Part shown: positions 1 to 6,746 of the stretch, piece after piece | Numbering within the stretch: the stretch's first letter is position 1 | Layout: every line of letters begins with the position of its first letter | Assembly: GCA_002484335.1 (NCBI GenBank) | Contig: DLJQ01000015.1 | Location: forward strand, 1-13,139 | DNA from: Flavobacteriales bacterium UBA7612 | Lineage (GTDB): Bacteria > Bacteroidota > Bacteroidia > Flavobacteriales > Weeksellaceae | Reading direction: 5' to 3' | Length of the DNA stretch: 13,139 nt | The notes under the pieces: model-generated | Told to the model about the DNA's origin: nothing | The model's database searches: none | What the model saw: the letters and a program-made list of their open reading frames with translations, nothing else | Position numbers and translations under genes: made by a program

Positions 1-58
1 AAATCTTTGTTTCTATTTGATTTTTAGATGATTTCATTTTATTTTTGGTTAATTCCAT
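1..58 (-). CDS. Start of an unidentified gene running off the left edge, possibly hipA-like
   Basis: An ATG on the minus strand at 58-56 opens a frame with no stop to the window edge; 19 codons are visible (it begins MELTKNKMKSSKNQ). The peptide is lysine-rich and has no diagnostic motif. It follows a HipB-like helix-turn-helix remnant on the same strand after about 50 bases, which is where a hipA toxin-kinase gene would be expected; that is inference from position only. An inverted repeat abuts the ATG and may control it. If this is hipA, its normal upstream promoter has probably been lost with the 5' end of the regulator gene. The identity is open. Confidence 0.35.
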   Translation of the reverse strand, partial: MELTKNKMKSSKNQIETKI

Positions 59-86
59 GTCACAAATTTAGTGAAAATTTGTGACA
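58..86. repeat. Perfect 12-bp inverted repeat at a start codon, possible operator
   Basis: The arms are TGTCACAAATTT (58-69) and AAATTTGTGACA (75-86), separated by five bases. The repeat fills most of the gap between the helix-turn-helix remnant and the ATG at 58, and its outermost base is the first base of that codon. Its place and symmetry fit the binding site of a dimeric regulator or an mRNA hairpin that hides the start codon. It has no T-tract that would mark it as a terminator. Confidence 0.6.
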
Positions 87-108
87 AAATTTAATTTAAA
101 AAATGTAA

Positions 109-321
109 TTACAGTAATTCTATATCTTGTAATTTTCTACCAAACTCATCTGCTGCTGCTAATTGAAAGAAATCATCATGTAAACCTAATACTCTTAAAA
201 CATTAAAATAAGCTCCCATAGCAACACTAAATCCTCCTTTTTCTATTAAACTTAATGTTGATCTAGAAATACCAGCACATTCGGCAATTTGAATTGCTGT
301 TAATTTTCTACGTTTACGAGC
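109..321 (-). pseudogene. HipB-like XRE helix-turn-helix regulator, 5' end missing
   Basis: Seventy codons can be read on the minus strand, from GCT CGT at 321-316 to TAA at 111-109. The protein begins ARKRRKLTAIQIAECAGISR, continues with STLSLIEKGG, and ends GRKLQDIELL. This is the recognisable helix-turn-helix core of the Cro/CI (XRE) class, and its length and C-terminal tail resemble antitoxin-type regulators paired with HipA-family toxins. The family normally carries about 20 further N-terminal residues. Here an in-frame TAG (324-322) immediately precedes the remaining codons and no start codon lies before the DNA-binding helices; the first in-frame ATG is inside the protein. The gene is therefore broken, at exactly the point where the ytxJ fragment starts on the other strand. 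Confidence 0.75.
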
Positions 322-527
322 CTATTTGGGATATTGTAAAAGAAAGCGATTTCGAATTGAATTATTTAGATTTATTAACATATAGACCACTCTCTAATGA
401 GATTGAACGCCGTTACAATGTTCTGCACGAATCACCACAAATCCTAATTATAAAACATGGAAAATGTGTGTACAATGCATCACATCGTAAAATAAAAAAT
501 GAAGAAATTCAGAAGCAATTAGATTAA
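318..527 (+). pseudogene. ytxJ: YtxJ (bacilliredoxin-like, bacillithiol system) C-terminal fragment
   Basis: From about codon GAG at 318 to TAA at 525-527 the frame encodes about 69 residues matching the C-terminal part of YtxJ/BrxC proteins (DUF2847, thioredoxin fold): a YLDLLTYRPLSNEI strand-loop, then HESPQILIIKHGKCVYNASH, in which the SPQ turn and the ASH near the end are typical. YtxJ is a small cytosolic thiol protein of about 105-130 aa in bacillithiol-using bacteria. The N-terminal half with the redox cysteine is missing. A TTG at 294 could open a 77-codon frame, but its first codons are the reverse complement of the helix-turn-helix gene, so it is not a genuine ytxJ start. The fragment supports assignment to Bacteroidota, where bacillithiol genes are common. 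Confidence 0.75.
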
Positions 528-641
528 TTAGTTAATTTATAATGCATTAAAATCATATTCTTTGAATTTTGCGTAATTATTTAGAATAGTTTTCAGCGTT
601 GATTCAAGAAACTAAGAAAATCATTAATTCTAAAATAAATG

Positions 642-686
642 TCCGTTATTCTATACAATTTGAGTTGTTTTGTATAAAATAACGGA
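642..686. terminator. 17-bp inverted repeat, probable terminator downstream of ytxJ fragment
   Basis: The arms TCCGTTATTCTATACAA (642-658) and TTGTATAAAATAACGGA (670-686) match at 16 of 17 positions around an 11-base loop. The single mismatch is C-A if transcribed from the plus strand but a G-U pair from the minus strand. T-rich sequence lies outside both arms (TGTTTT on the right; ATTTATTTTA on the minus-strand side), so it could act in either direction. It is the first strong hairpin after the ytxJ stop at 527. A small mobile-element end is the alternative, but no target duplication is visible. Confidence 0.5.
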
Positions 687-845
687 TGTTTTAAGTTGTG
701 TATTTTAAAAATAGAATATCTAAAATCCACATATTAAAAAGTTTTATTTAAAACGTTCTTATTAGTACATTATATTGCAGTAATTTTACTTCTAATACTT
801 TAAATTATCAAATATGCCATTAGTTGCACTTTTTTTTATCTTTTA

Positions 846-862
846 ATTCTTAAAATAAGAAT
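846..862. promoter_or_regulatory. Small inverted repeat before the WYL gene, possible autoregulatory operator
   Basis: ATTCTTA (846-852) and TAAGAAT (856-862) form a 7-bp inverted repeat with three bases between, ending 11 bases before the ATG at 874. Regulators of the WYL class often bind inverted repeats in their own promoters, so this is a plausible site. The motif is short and AT-rich and could arise by chance. Confidence 0.3.
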
Positions 863-873
863 ACATTTACTTA

Positions 874-1776
874 ATGAGAAAAACAATACCTACAATCCGC
901 ATAATTCAAGTAGTACAATACATCAATGAATGTAATGTAAAGAGAATATTACCTCTTAAAAAAGATATTATATCTCATATAAAAAATCAATTTCCTGATG
1001 AAATTTATAATGTACAACAATTTGATCGAGATAAATTAAAAATTCGAGAGGAATTAGGAATTGATCTAAAATGCAATAAAAAATATCAATATTATATTGA
1101 TTCTTCTGATCAAGTTGGCTTACTTGAATCTTCCTTAGATTACTATGAGATGTTTTCCATTTTGACGCAAGCGAATGCTTTACCAGATATTTTTTGGATT
1201 TCGGATAGAAAATCATTAGGATTAAATCAAATTAGTAATGTAGTTTCTCATATCAATAACAAACATGTTATTCAATTTAGTTACTCAAAGTATGATACAA
1301 ATGAAACCGAAGTCCGTACAATCGAGCCTTTGGCAATAAAAGAAAGTAAAGAAAGATGGTATATTATTGGAAATGACCATAAATTAGATAAAGGTTTACG
1401 AGCTTTTGGTTTTGACAGAATTTCTGCTGTTACTTATTTTGGAATCAATTTTTCTCCAAAATATACACTAAACGAAATTAAGGCTAAATATGACTCATTA
1501 TTTGCTATGTTTGATGCTGAAAATAAAGAAGTAGAGGAAATTATATTAGAATTTGATCAACGAGATGGAAATTACATTAAAAGTTTTCCTATTCATCATT
1601 CTCAAATGATTGAAAAGACAGAAAATGGTGTTCGTGTAACTTTAAAATTAAAAACCACGCCCGATTTTATCATGGAAATCATGTCACGAGCGTGGAGTTT
1701 AAATGTAGTTAAGCCAGTTAGCTTACGTCATGAAGTTTCTAAAATTTTGAAAGATGCTTATTTGAGAAATCAATAG
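874..1776 (+). CDS. WYL-domain transcriptional regulator
   Basis: A 300-aa cytosolic DNA-binding regulator. Residues 1-75 are a helical N-terminal region, with QFDRDKLKIREELGID at 49-64 as the likely winged-helix part. Residues about 122-190 are the WYL ligand-sensing domain: VIQFSYSKYDTNETE, then IEPLAIKESKERWYIIG with the WY pair at 162-163, and LRAFGFDRISAV at 175-186. Residues about 215-297 are the C-terminal WCX-like extension. WYL proteins sense nucleic acid or nucleotide signals, and several (the BrxR and CapW groups) repress phage-defence operons. This gene lies beside a restriction operon and is convergent, two bases apart, with an unknown gene pair. A likely role is control of one or both neighbours or of itself; the target is inference. 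The length is normal for the family. Confidence 0.85.
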   Translation: MRKTIPTIRIIQVVQYINECNVKRILPLKKDIISHIKNQFPDEIYNVQQFDRDKLKIREELGIDLKCNKKYQYYIDSSDQVGLLESSLDYYEMFSILTQANALPDIFWISDRKSLGLNQISNVVSHINNKHVIQFSYSKYDTNETEVRTIEPLAIKESKERWYIIGNDHKLDKGLRAFGFDRISAVTYFGINFSPKYTLNEIKAKYDSLFAMFDAENKEVEEIILEFDQRDGNYIKSFPIHHSQMIEKTENGVRVTLKLKTTPDFIMEIMSRAWSLNVVKPVSLRHEVSKILKDAYLRNQ

Positions 1777-1778
1777 AA

Positions 1779-2096
1779 TTATTTAATTTTTTCATATTCA
1801 AACAGAATGAATTCTGAAACAGGTTTCCATAAAACAACTTTTCCATTGATTATATGGAATACTTTAGCATGATTTTTTTCACCAAAATTTACCATTTGAT
1901 TAAAATTTCCATCAAAATTCACAAATTCTTCACATTCATATTTCAATCGATTTTTCGAAATTGGTTTTCCTTCCTTGTGTAATTCTAAATATTTAAAAAG
2001 TATTAAACTATTGATTTGAGTTTCTCCTTCTCGAAACCATTTTGGAACTCTTCTTTTTACCTTTTTAATTTCTTCTTCAATTTTATCTGTTAGCAT
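1779..2096 (-). CDS. Unknown 105-aa protein, second gene of a two-gene operon
   Basis: I do not recognise this protein with confidence. It is a small charged polypeptide: a basic N-terminus (KVKRRVPKWF at 12-21), a helical middle (INSLILFKYLEL at 28-39, then ISKNRLKYECEEF at 46-58), and a C-terminal part with FNQMVNFGEKNHAKVF (65-80) and a short beta hairpin NGKVVLW. The helix, turn, helix, hairpin order would suit a winged-helix DNA-binding module, but this is a reading of predicted shape only. It has no signal peptide or membrane segment. The ATG at 2096 lies 11 bases after the stop of the 349-aa gene, so the two are probably co-transcribed. It ends two bases from the stop of the WYL gene on the opposite strand. 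Confidence 0.7.
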   Translation of the reverse strand: MLTDKIEEEIKKVKRRVPKWFREGETQINSLILFKYLELHKEGKPISKNRLKYECEEFVNFDGNFNQMVNFGEKNHAKVFHIINGKVVLWKPVSEFILFEYEKIK

Positions 2097-2107
2097 ACTT
2101 TTATTTT

Positions 2108-3157
2108 TTATAAGTTTTGATTTAAATAGATTAAGATTTCGTTTACATCAGTTATACATTCTCTATAACCATTTTTGCGATAATATAATTTGGTTGGAAT
2201 TTTAGGTGTAAAATGATCTTTGGTTGTATAATGCTCTATCAATAAACACAAGAATAATTCACCTTTTTTATTTTTACAATTAACCACTTTATATTCAATA
2301 TTTTTTAAAGCTTTATAAAAATACATATTTGTAAAAAACGTATTAAACTCAGTTAAAAGTTGAGTAGCTTCTTTCTCTCCATTCAGCGAATCAATTTTTA
2401 GAGCAAGTAATCCACCTGAAGTATAAAATAAAGAAGAAGCGTCTTTAAAGACGTCCTTAAAATCAAAATTTTCTAATTTGATAAAATCATCTTCGTAATA
2501 CCCAACATAATGATCTTTAATCAATTTAAAAGGAAATATTTTTTTGGGATTAAAAACAGAAAATAATTTACCAAAATAAGAAGAATCAAAATGAATAGGA
2601 GTTTTTAAAATAGAAATAATTCGAGATTCTAATGATTCTTTGTTAATGAAATACCAAAAGGCAGAAATATCAATTTCTTGTGTATTTCGGTGTATGCAAG
2701 TATCAATTATGGAATGAATGTAATATTCTTTAACCAAACCGTTTAGCATTTCATCCAAAGATTGTTTTGTGTAATTACCCAATTGATAAATTAATAATCG
2801 TTCATCATTTTTGATATTTTCATGATTAGATTTATCAACAACAAGATAAATTTTAAGCCCATTGTTTAATCTTTGATCTTTAAAAATCAAATGGCTTACA
2901 AAACAAGCTTGTAGATTATGTTCGAAGTTTGGTGTACGAGAATCGTATCTAAATTGAGCTTGATTTCGTACGCTTGATTCTTTTGTTTTAACTATAACTT
3001 GTCCTTCGTGTTTTAGAATATTGATATAATTTCTTAAAAAAGAAAATGCATCTTTTCGGGAAATTAAAGGGTCTTCGTTATCAAACGAATTGATTGTTAC
3101 TTTTTCTTTCTTTTGATCGAAAACTGTTTCGACTTCATAATGAAATTCTAACTTCAT
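2108..3157 (-). CDS. Unknown 349-aa protein, first gene of a two-gene operon
   Basis: I cannot assign this protein to a family. It is soluble by inspection, with no signal peptide or clear membrane helix, and is rich in Lys, Phe, Tyr and Asn. The N-terminal 100 residues look like alternating strands and helices (KLEFHYEVETVF, then SRKDAFSFLRNYINILK at 33-49). The middle contains YYIHSIIDTCIHR and SAFWYFINKESLESRI, and the end is FTPKIPTKLYYRKNGYRE. I see no Walker A, nuclease, protease or methylase motif. The ATG at 3157 is supported by a good -7 element ending 26 bases upstream, which implies a short leader. It forms an operon with the 105-aa gene. Its position between a WYL regulator and a restriction operon makes a defence role possible but unproven. 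Confidence 0.75.
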   Translation of the reverse strand: MKLEFHYEVETVFDQKKEKVTINSFDNEDPLISRKDAFSFLRNYINILKHEGQVIVKTKESSVRNQAQFRYDSRTPNFEHNLQACFVSHLIFKDQRLNNGLKIYLVVDKSNHENIKNDERLLIYQLGNYTKQSLDEMLNGLVKEYYIHSIIDTCIHRNTQEIDISAFWYFINKESLESRIISILKTPIHFDSSYFGKLFSVFNPKKIFPFKLIKDHYVGYYEDDFIKLENFDFKDVFKDASSLFYTSGGLLALKIDSLNGEKEATQLLTEFNTFFTNMYFYKALKNIEYKVVNCKNKKGELFLCLLIEHYTTKDHFTPKIPTKLYYRKNGYRECITDVNEILIYLNQNL

Positions 3158-3182
3158 AATATGTTTATTTATAATTATGAAG

Positions 3183-3190
3183 CAAACTTA
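3183..3190 (-). promoter_or_regulatory. Bacteroidota-type -7 element (TAnnTTTG) for the unknown operon
   Basis: On the minus strand the sequence reads TAAGTTTG, an exact match to the TAnnTTTG -7 consensus of Bacteroidota sigma factor promoters. It would start a transcript about 20 bases before the ATG at 3157. No clear -33 TTG is seen at the usual distance; instead that interval is occupied by an inverted repeat. Such a match arises by chance every kilobase or so in AT-rich DNA, so its weight comes from its position. Confidence 0.45.
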
Positions 3191-3200
3191 TAACCTGACT

Positions 3201-3219
3201 ACTATCAGATAATGATAGT
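3201..3219. promoter_or_regulatory. Inverted repeat over the -33 region, candidate operator
   Basis: ACTATCA (3201-3207) and TGATAGT (3213-3219) flank GATAA. The repeat starts 10 bases upstream of the -7 element, so a bound protein would cover the -33 region and block or assist polymerase. It lies in the 150-base divergent region between the unknown operon and the 69-aa gene and could serve both. The best local candidate for the binding protein is the WYL regulator encoded at 874-1776, though its upstream repeat has a different sequence. Confidence 0.45.
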
Positions 3220-3307
3220 GGTTTAAATTTTTTAAAAAAAATATTCGAAGACATAGTTTGGCTTTATAAATAATTATCTTTAGTAAATAAATTAAGAAGA
3301 ACAAAAT

Positions 3308-3517
3308 ATGCCAACAATTACAATAGAATTGTCTGATGAACAATTAGAAAAAATAAAAGAAACGTTGAATTACAACGGAACTTTGGATTTAGAAGGAGAA
3401 ACTTTTAATGGAAGTTCGATAGAAATTGATTTATTGCCTTTTACTCATATGATGACGGTAAAAGGTTATAAAGAAGAATTTATTGGAGATGTTACTGTGA
3501 AAATTCCTGAGAAATAA
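3308..3517 (+). CDS. Small acidic hypothetical protein (69 aa)
   Basis: This short gene has an AT-rich upstream region typical of the phylum, with a purine run AAGAAGAA ending six bases before the ATG, and is followed at once by a strong terminator, which supports it as a real, separately transcribed gene. The protein begins MPTITIELSDEQLEKIKE, a strand followed by a helix like the start of many small DNA-binding or antitoxin-like proteins. The rest is acidic and probably beta-rich (LDLEGETFNGSSIEIDLLPF, then MMTVKGYKEEFIGDVTVKI). There is no cysteine, membrane segment or export signal. It is divergent from the unknown operon and convergent with the restriction operon. No function can be given. 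Confidence 0.65.
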   Translation: MPTITIELSDEQLEKIKETLNYNGTLDLEGETFNGSSIEIDLLPFTHMMTVKGYKEEFIGDVTVKIPEK

Positions 3518-3526
3518 GAGAATATA

Positions 3527-3552
3527 AATACCCCATTAATTAATGGGGTATT
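3527..3552. terminator. Bidirectional Rho-independent terminator (26-base perfect palindrome)
   Basis: AATACCCCATTAATTAATGG continuing to GGTATT reads identically on both strands. It forms a stem closed by a CCCC/GGGG block with AT-rich ends, followed by TTATTTATT on the plus side and by AT-rich sequence on the minus side. It sits in the 37-base gap between the stop of the 69-aa gene and the stop of the last gene of the restriction operon, so it ends both transcripts. Confidence 0.85.
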
Positions 3553-3554
3553 AT

Positions 3555-4685
3555 TTATTGAATTTTTAATTTTTTTAGTTGTAAGATAAATGATTTTATT
3601 TCTTCTTTTAGAGAATGATTATAAATAGAAGTATAAAAATCAGCTTGAAACGGTTTACTAAATCTTGTTCTATATATAGGCCAACTGTTTGATGATTTGA
3701 GATTTTCTAAAATTATTTTATAGAATTGCTTTTCAAATTCATGATCCTTTGTGGTAGTAAAAATACCATACGCTAATTCGTTAGCATCAATTTCTACACA
3801 AACTACATAATTACGATTTTCAAAAACATACCAAGCATCTTTACTTTCATTCATTTCCAATTTAAGTTCGTTAGCAATTTCTTCCATCTGTAGCCAGAAC
3901 TGTTCTTGTAAATTACTTAATATTGTTGGCAATGTATCTGCTATTTTTATAGATATTGCTAAATGTTTTTCGTTTTCTAGCAGATATGATTTAATAGTAC
4001 TTTGTTCATTAATATCTTCTATTCCCATGTATTTCTTTTTTAATGCTTTTTCAAAATCAAATAAAAATGAGCGAACTCTTTCATTTTCTGTATGTAATCC
4101 AAATTGATGAATTAAAGGAATTAGATCATCTTCATAATTTAATTTTTTAAAATGTTGTTCTATTTCCTTATTTGTGTATAAAGATTGGTCAAAACTTAGA
4201 TAAGAGAGTTCCTTATACTTTGGCGCAAGATAAATTTGAAGATATTGATTATCATCACTTATACTTTTAATGTAAGTGATATAATCGTTGACTTGATTAA
4301 TTCCGTCAATTGTAGTATACTCAATTTTATTTTCAATACTTATAATAGCATTGTTTCTTTTATCATGGATAAATAAATCTATTCGTCTGTTTGTATTAGT
4401 TAATTGCTCACATTTAACAATTAAATCATTACTATATGTAATGGGTAATTTGATATGAAATTCTTTAAAAAAAAGTTTTAAATATAAATCTTCTTGTCCA
4501 TGCTCTTTATTAGGATCTAAAAAAAAGCAAAGAATTTGAGAAACTTTATTTTCATTTAATTTCCAAAAATCAAAAGAATTAAACCCCAAAGCAAGCTTAT
4601 TATTAAAATTAGTTTTCATCTCGTTGATAAAATCTAACTTGTTCTCCAATAATGAAAAATAAGAATATAGTTCGTGATTATTCAT
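3555..4685 (-). CDS. PD-(D/E)XK nuclease family-4 protein (376 aa), last gene of the operon
   Basis: This is a predicted Mg2+-dependent DNA endonuclease of the PD-(D/E)XK superfamily, PDDEXK_4 type. The N-terminal half carries the fold: a helix with Glu45 (KLNENKVSQIL), the family signature FFLDPNKEHGQEDLYLK at 54-70, RRIDLFI with Asp103, ISIENKI with Glu118 and Lys120, and Q131/Y135 in the following helix. The remaining 200 residues are a helical and beta C-terminal region of unknown role, probably for target or partner recognition. The ATG at 4685 is five bases after the stop of the GmrSD-type gene, so it is translated from the same message and probably works with it or with the hsd products. 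It is a distant paralogue of the protein at 11248-12411. All catalytic residues appear intact; the substrate is unknown. Confidence 0.85.
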   Translation of the reverse strand: MNNHELYSYFSLLENKLDFINEMKTNFNNKLALGFNSFDFWKLNENKVSQILCFFLDPNKEHGQEDLYLKLFFKEFHIKLPITYSNDLIVKCEQLTNTNRRIDLFIHDKRNNAIISIENKIEYTTIDGINQVNDYITYIKSISDDNQYLQIYLAPKYKELSYLSFDQSLYTNKEIEQHFKKLNYEDDLIPLIHQFGLHTENERVRSFLFDFEKALKKKYMGIEDINEQSTIKSYLLENEKHLAISIKIADTLPTILSNLQEQFWLQMEEIANELKLEMNESKDAWYVFENRNYVVCVEIDANELAYGIFTTTKDHEFEKQFYKIILENLKSSNSWPIYRTRFSKPFQADFYTSIYNHSLKEEIKSFILQLKKLKIQ

Positions 4686-4690
4686 TTTTT

Positions 4691-6439
4691 TTAATTCAAT
4701 TTTTGATAAGCAACTTTTACTACTTCAGCAATTAACTTTCTACGTTCTAATAAAAAAGTTTTATAATCCATCAATTCCCAATCAGTTGGTAAAGCATGCC
4801 AAAACTCCATTTGTTTATATTCTGCATCATCAAAGCGTTCTTTGTAGTATGACAAATAAACTTTAGGCTCTTTATCGCTTATCGCAATATTATCGCTCCA
4901 TTCTACTAAAGCAAAATTAGCAATTTGATTATAATCCCTACTCTCCGTCACACCGTTACGCATTAACCAAGCTTTTGGAAATAAATGGTGACGCTCTAAA
5001 GGCGACTTATTAGCACGTAATCCTGACTCTAATAATTCTTTTACTTGTAATTTAGAAAATAAGCCCAATGCATTTAAAATGTTTAATGATGCATAGTAAG
5101 CAAATAAAGAAGGAGAACGAAATGATGAAGTAGCTAAATCTAAAGGTAAAGTAACACTCCAAAAATCATTTGTCAATTGTGAATCTATGACGGTATTTAA
5201 TTCATCTATAAACTCTTGAGCATTGGTTATTGATCTAAATTTAGCTAAATCCATTTCCATTGCTGTTTCTGGTGATCCTGTATAACGACCTGTTATCGTA
5301 CACATAAAAAACCATTTGGCTATTAATTTCTTTAATTCAAATAAATCTACTTTAAAATCGACACGTCCGATTAAGAAGAATACATAAGAATATAAAATAT
5401 TATTATTTGATGATATAAAACTTTCGTTATTATATCCTGCTTGTTTTAGAGCTTTAATAAACTCGTGCCAATGCTGTATATCTAAGGCATGTTTTTGAGC
5501 AACTTTTAGTTTTTCAAATTGTAACTCGCGTCTTTCTTCACTAAATAATCCTGTATCTAAATCTTTTCCTCGTAAAATACTATAAATATACTGTAAACGT
5601 GCACGTCTAAAAGCTAAACCAACAGATGCACGTAGCATTTGTTCGGGTTTTGGAACAATAAGATAATTAAATGGGGTTGCATTGGTTGTAGTTGGTTTTC
5701 TCGCATCACGACAAAAATTTTCTAAATTTGTACGACCTTCATCCCAAAACACACTCATTAAAGTTAAGATAAAGTCAGCTTGATTTAAAGCTTTTCCTTC
5801 CGAATTAATACGCACAAAAACGTCTGCTACTTGTTCTTCATTAATTTCTTGCGAAAGTTCTAATACAGAAAATGGATAATTTTCTAAATTTTTTAAACGC
5901 ATAAAAGCTTCTTGAATTTTAGTTTCTAATTCATCTGAAACTTCGATATGATTTTTTAAATTCGTAACAAAATCCATAATTACCTTAAAGATATTAATAT
6001 TCGGTTGCCATAAATCTGAAATATTTTGATAATACCTTGGGTTTTTACGTATCGCTGCATCTGGTACTTCAAACTTTTCTTCCAAAGGATTAAAAGTAAT
6101 AATGATACGAGCTGTTTCGTAATTTTCTCGGATCACCTCCTGCCCTTTCAAAACGGCATATAATGAAGTTAAACGTTGTTGACCATCAACAATTAATAGA
6201 TTAGCAAATTTTTGTTTTTCATCTGTTCCAATCCCTTTAACTCCATCAATATTAGCATTTTCCCAAAACAGAAAATAGCCAACAGGATAACCTTTGTATA
6301 AACTATCAAACAAATCCCTTACTTTGGTATCTTTCCATACGAAAGGGCGTTGAATATCAGGTAATCCTATTGTACCTAAATCGATATTTTGAATTAATGA
6401 GTTTAAATTATATTTTACGTCTTTAAATAGAGTTGCCAT
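4691..6439 (-). CDS. Fused GmrSD-type type IV restriction enzyme (DUF262 + HNH)
   Basis: A 582-aa protein joining a GmrS-like DUF262 domain to a GmrD-like HNH domain. DUF262 (about residues 10-230) shows LPDIQRPFVWKDTKV (26-40), YPVGYFLFW, LLIVDGQQRLTSL with the DGQQR nucleotide-binding motif at 85-89, and VFVRINSEGKALNQADF (207-223). A helical linker follows. Near the C-terminus is LERHHLFPKAWL (481-492), the His-containing strand of the HNH/beta-beta-alpha-metal nuclease, then YNQIANFALVEWSDN (503-517), which supplies the Asn. Members of this family cut DNA with modified bases, typically glucosylated or hydroxymethylated cytosine, using nucleotide hydrolysis. All motifs look intact. The DNA before it holds the remains of another gene, and a PD-(D/E)XK gene follows after five bases. 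It would extend the type I system to phages that modify their DNA; the exact base recognised is not readable from sequence. Confidence 0.9.
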   Translation of the reverse strand: MATLFKDVKYNLNSLIQNIDLGTIGLPDIQRPFVWKDTKVRDLFDSLYKGYPVGYFLFWENANIDGVKGIGTDEKQKFANLLIVDGQQRLTSLYAVLKGQEVIRENYETARIIITFNPLEEKFEVPDAAIRKNPRYYQNISDLWQPNINIFKVIMDFVTNLKNHIEVSDELETKIQEAFMRLKNLENYPFSVLELSQEINEEQVADVFVRINSEGKALNQADFILTLMSVFWDEGRTNLENFCRDARKPTTTNATPFNYLIVPKPEQMLRASVGLAFRRARLQYIYSILRGKDLDTGLFSEERRELQFEKLKVAQKHALDIQHWHEFIKALKQAGYNNESFISSNNNILYSYVFFLIGRVDFKVDLFELKKLIAKWFFMCTITGRYTGSPETAMEMDLAKFRSITNAQEFIDELNTVIDSQLTNDFWSVTLPLDLATSSFRSPSLFAYYASLNILNALGLFSKLQVKELLESGLRANKSPLERHHLFPKAWLMRNGVTESRDYNQIANFALVEWSDNIAISDKEPKVYLSYYKERFDDAEYKQMEFWHALPTDWELMDYKTFLLERRKLIAEVVKVAYQKLN

Positions 6440-6449
6440 TTGATTAATT

Positions 6450-6745
6450 TTATTTTACTCTTTTATAATTATTATAATCCATCTGTATTAATACTAATTC
6501 CATTTGATAACAAATTGTTTCAAATTCAGTTTTTAATTGATCTATATCTTCTTCCAAAAAACTAAAATTACAAGTCCACGAATTAATAATTTCAGTAGTT
6601 GTATATTCCTTTTTAGAGGATATTTTAGCCTTCTTTTTAAGATAATATACTGTTCAATTGGTTTTTATATAGATTAAAAACCTTTATTTGATGGAATACA
6701 AATTGGTCTACCATCTACTAATATTACAGCATAACCTCTAGTTTA
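6450..6745 (-). pseudogene. Decayed gene between the GIY-YIG and GmrSD genes
   Basis: This roughly 300-base gap contains two protein-like pieces on the minus strand in different frames. The first runs from about 6742 to a TAA at 6676-6674 and contains GYAVILVDGRPICIPSNKGF. The second runs from 6653 to a TAA at 6452-6450 and contains EEDIDQLKTEFETICYQMEL and ends DYNNYKRVK. Neither has a start codon at its beginning. Their order, strand and spacing in an otherwise tightly packed operon suggest one small gene of roughly 95 codons broken by a frameshift and stops. The family is not recognised. The alternative is a noncoding leader for the GmrSD gene. Confidence 0.4.
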
Positions 6746-6746
6746 A

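Larger units (their letters stand above)
528..873. other. Noncoding stretch with two inverted repeats
   Basis: Between the ytxJ fragment and the WYL gene both strands are rich in stops. The only readable plus-strand segment of note ends in the hairpin at 642-686 (…NSKINVRYSIQFELFCIK, stop 680-682) and resembles nothing I know. I found no tRNA, insertion-sequence end or convincing promoter consensus. The stretch holds a 17-bp inverted repeat and a smaller one just before the WYL start. Confidence 0.6.

Noticed and set aside
294..317. TTG start and first eight codons of a 77-codon plus-strand frame ending at 527
   Set aside because: These codons are the reverse complement of the HipB-like gene; only the part from about 318 is ytxJ.
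968..1216. Minus-strand open frame of 82 codons
   Set aside because: It is the antisense shadow of the WYL gene, with no family features and no plausible start context.
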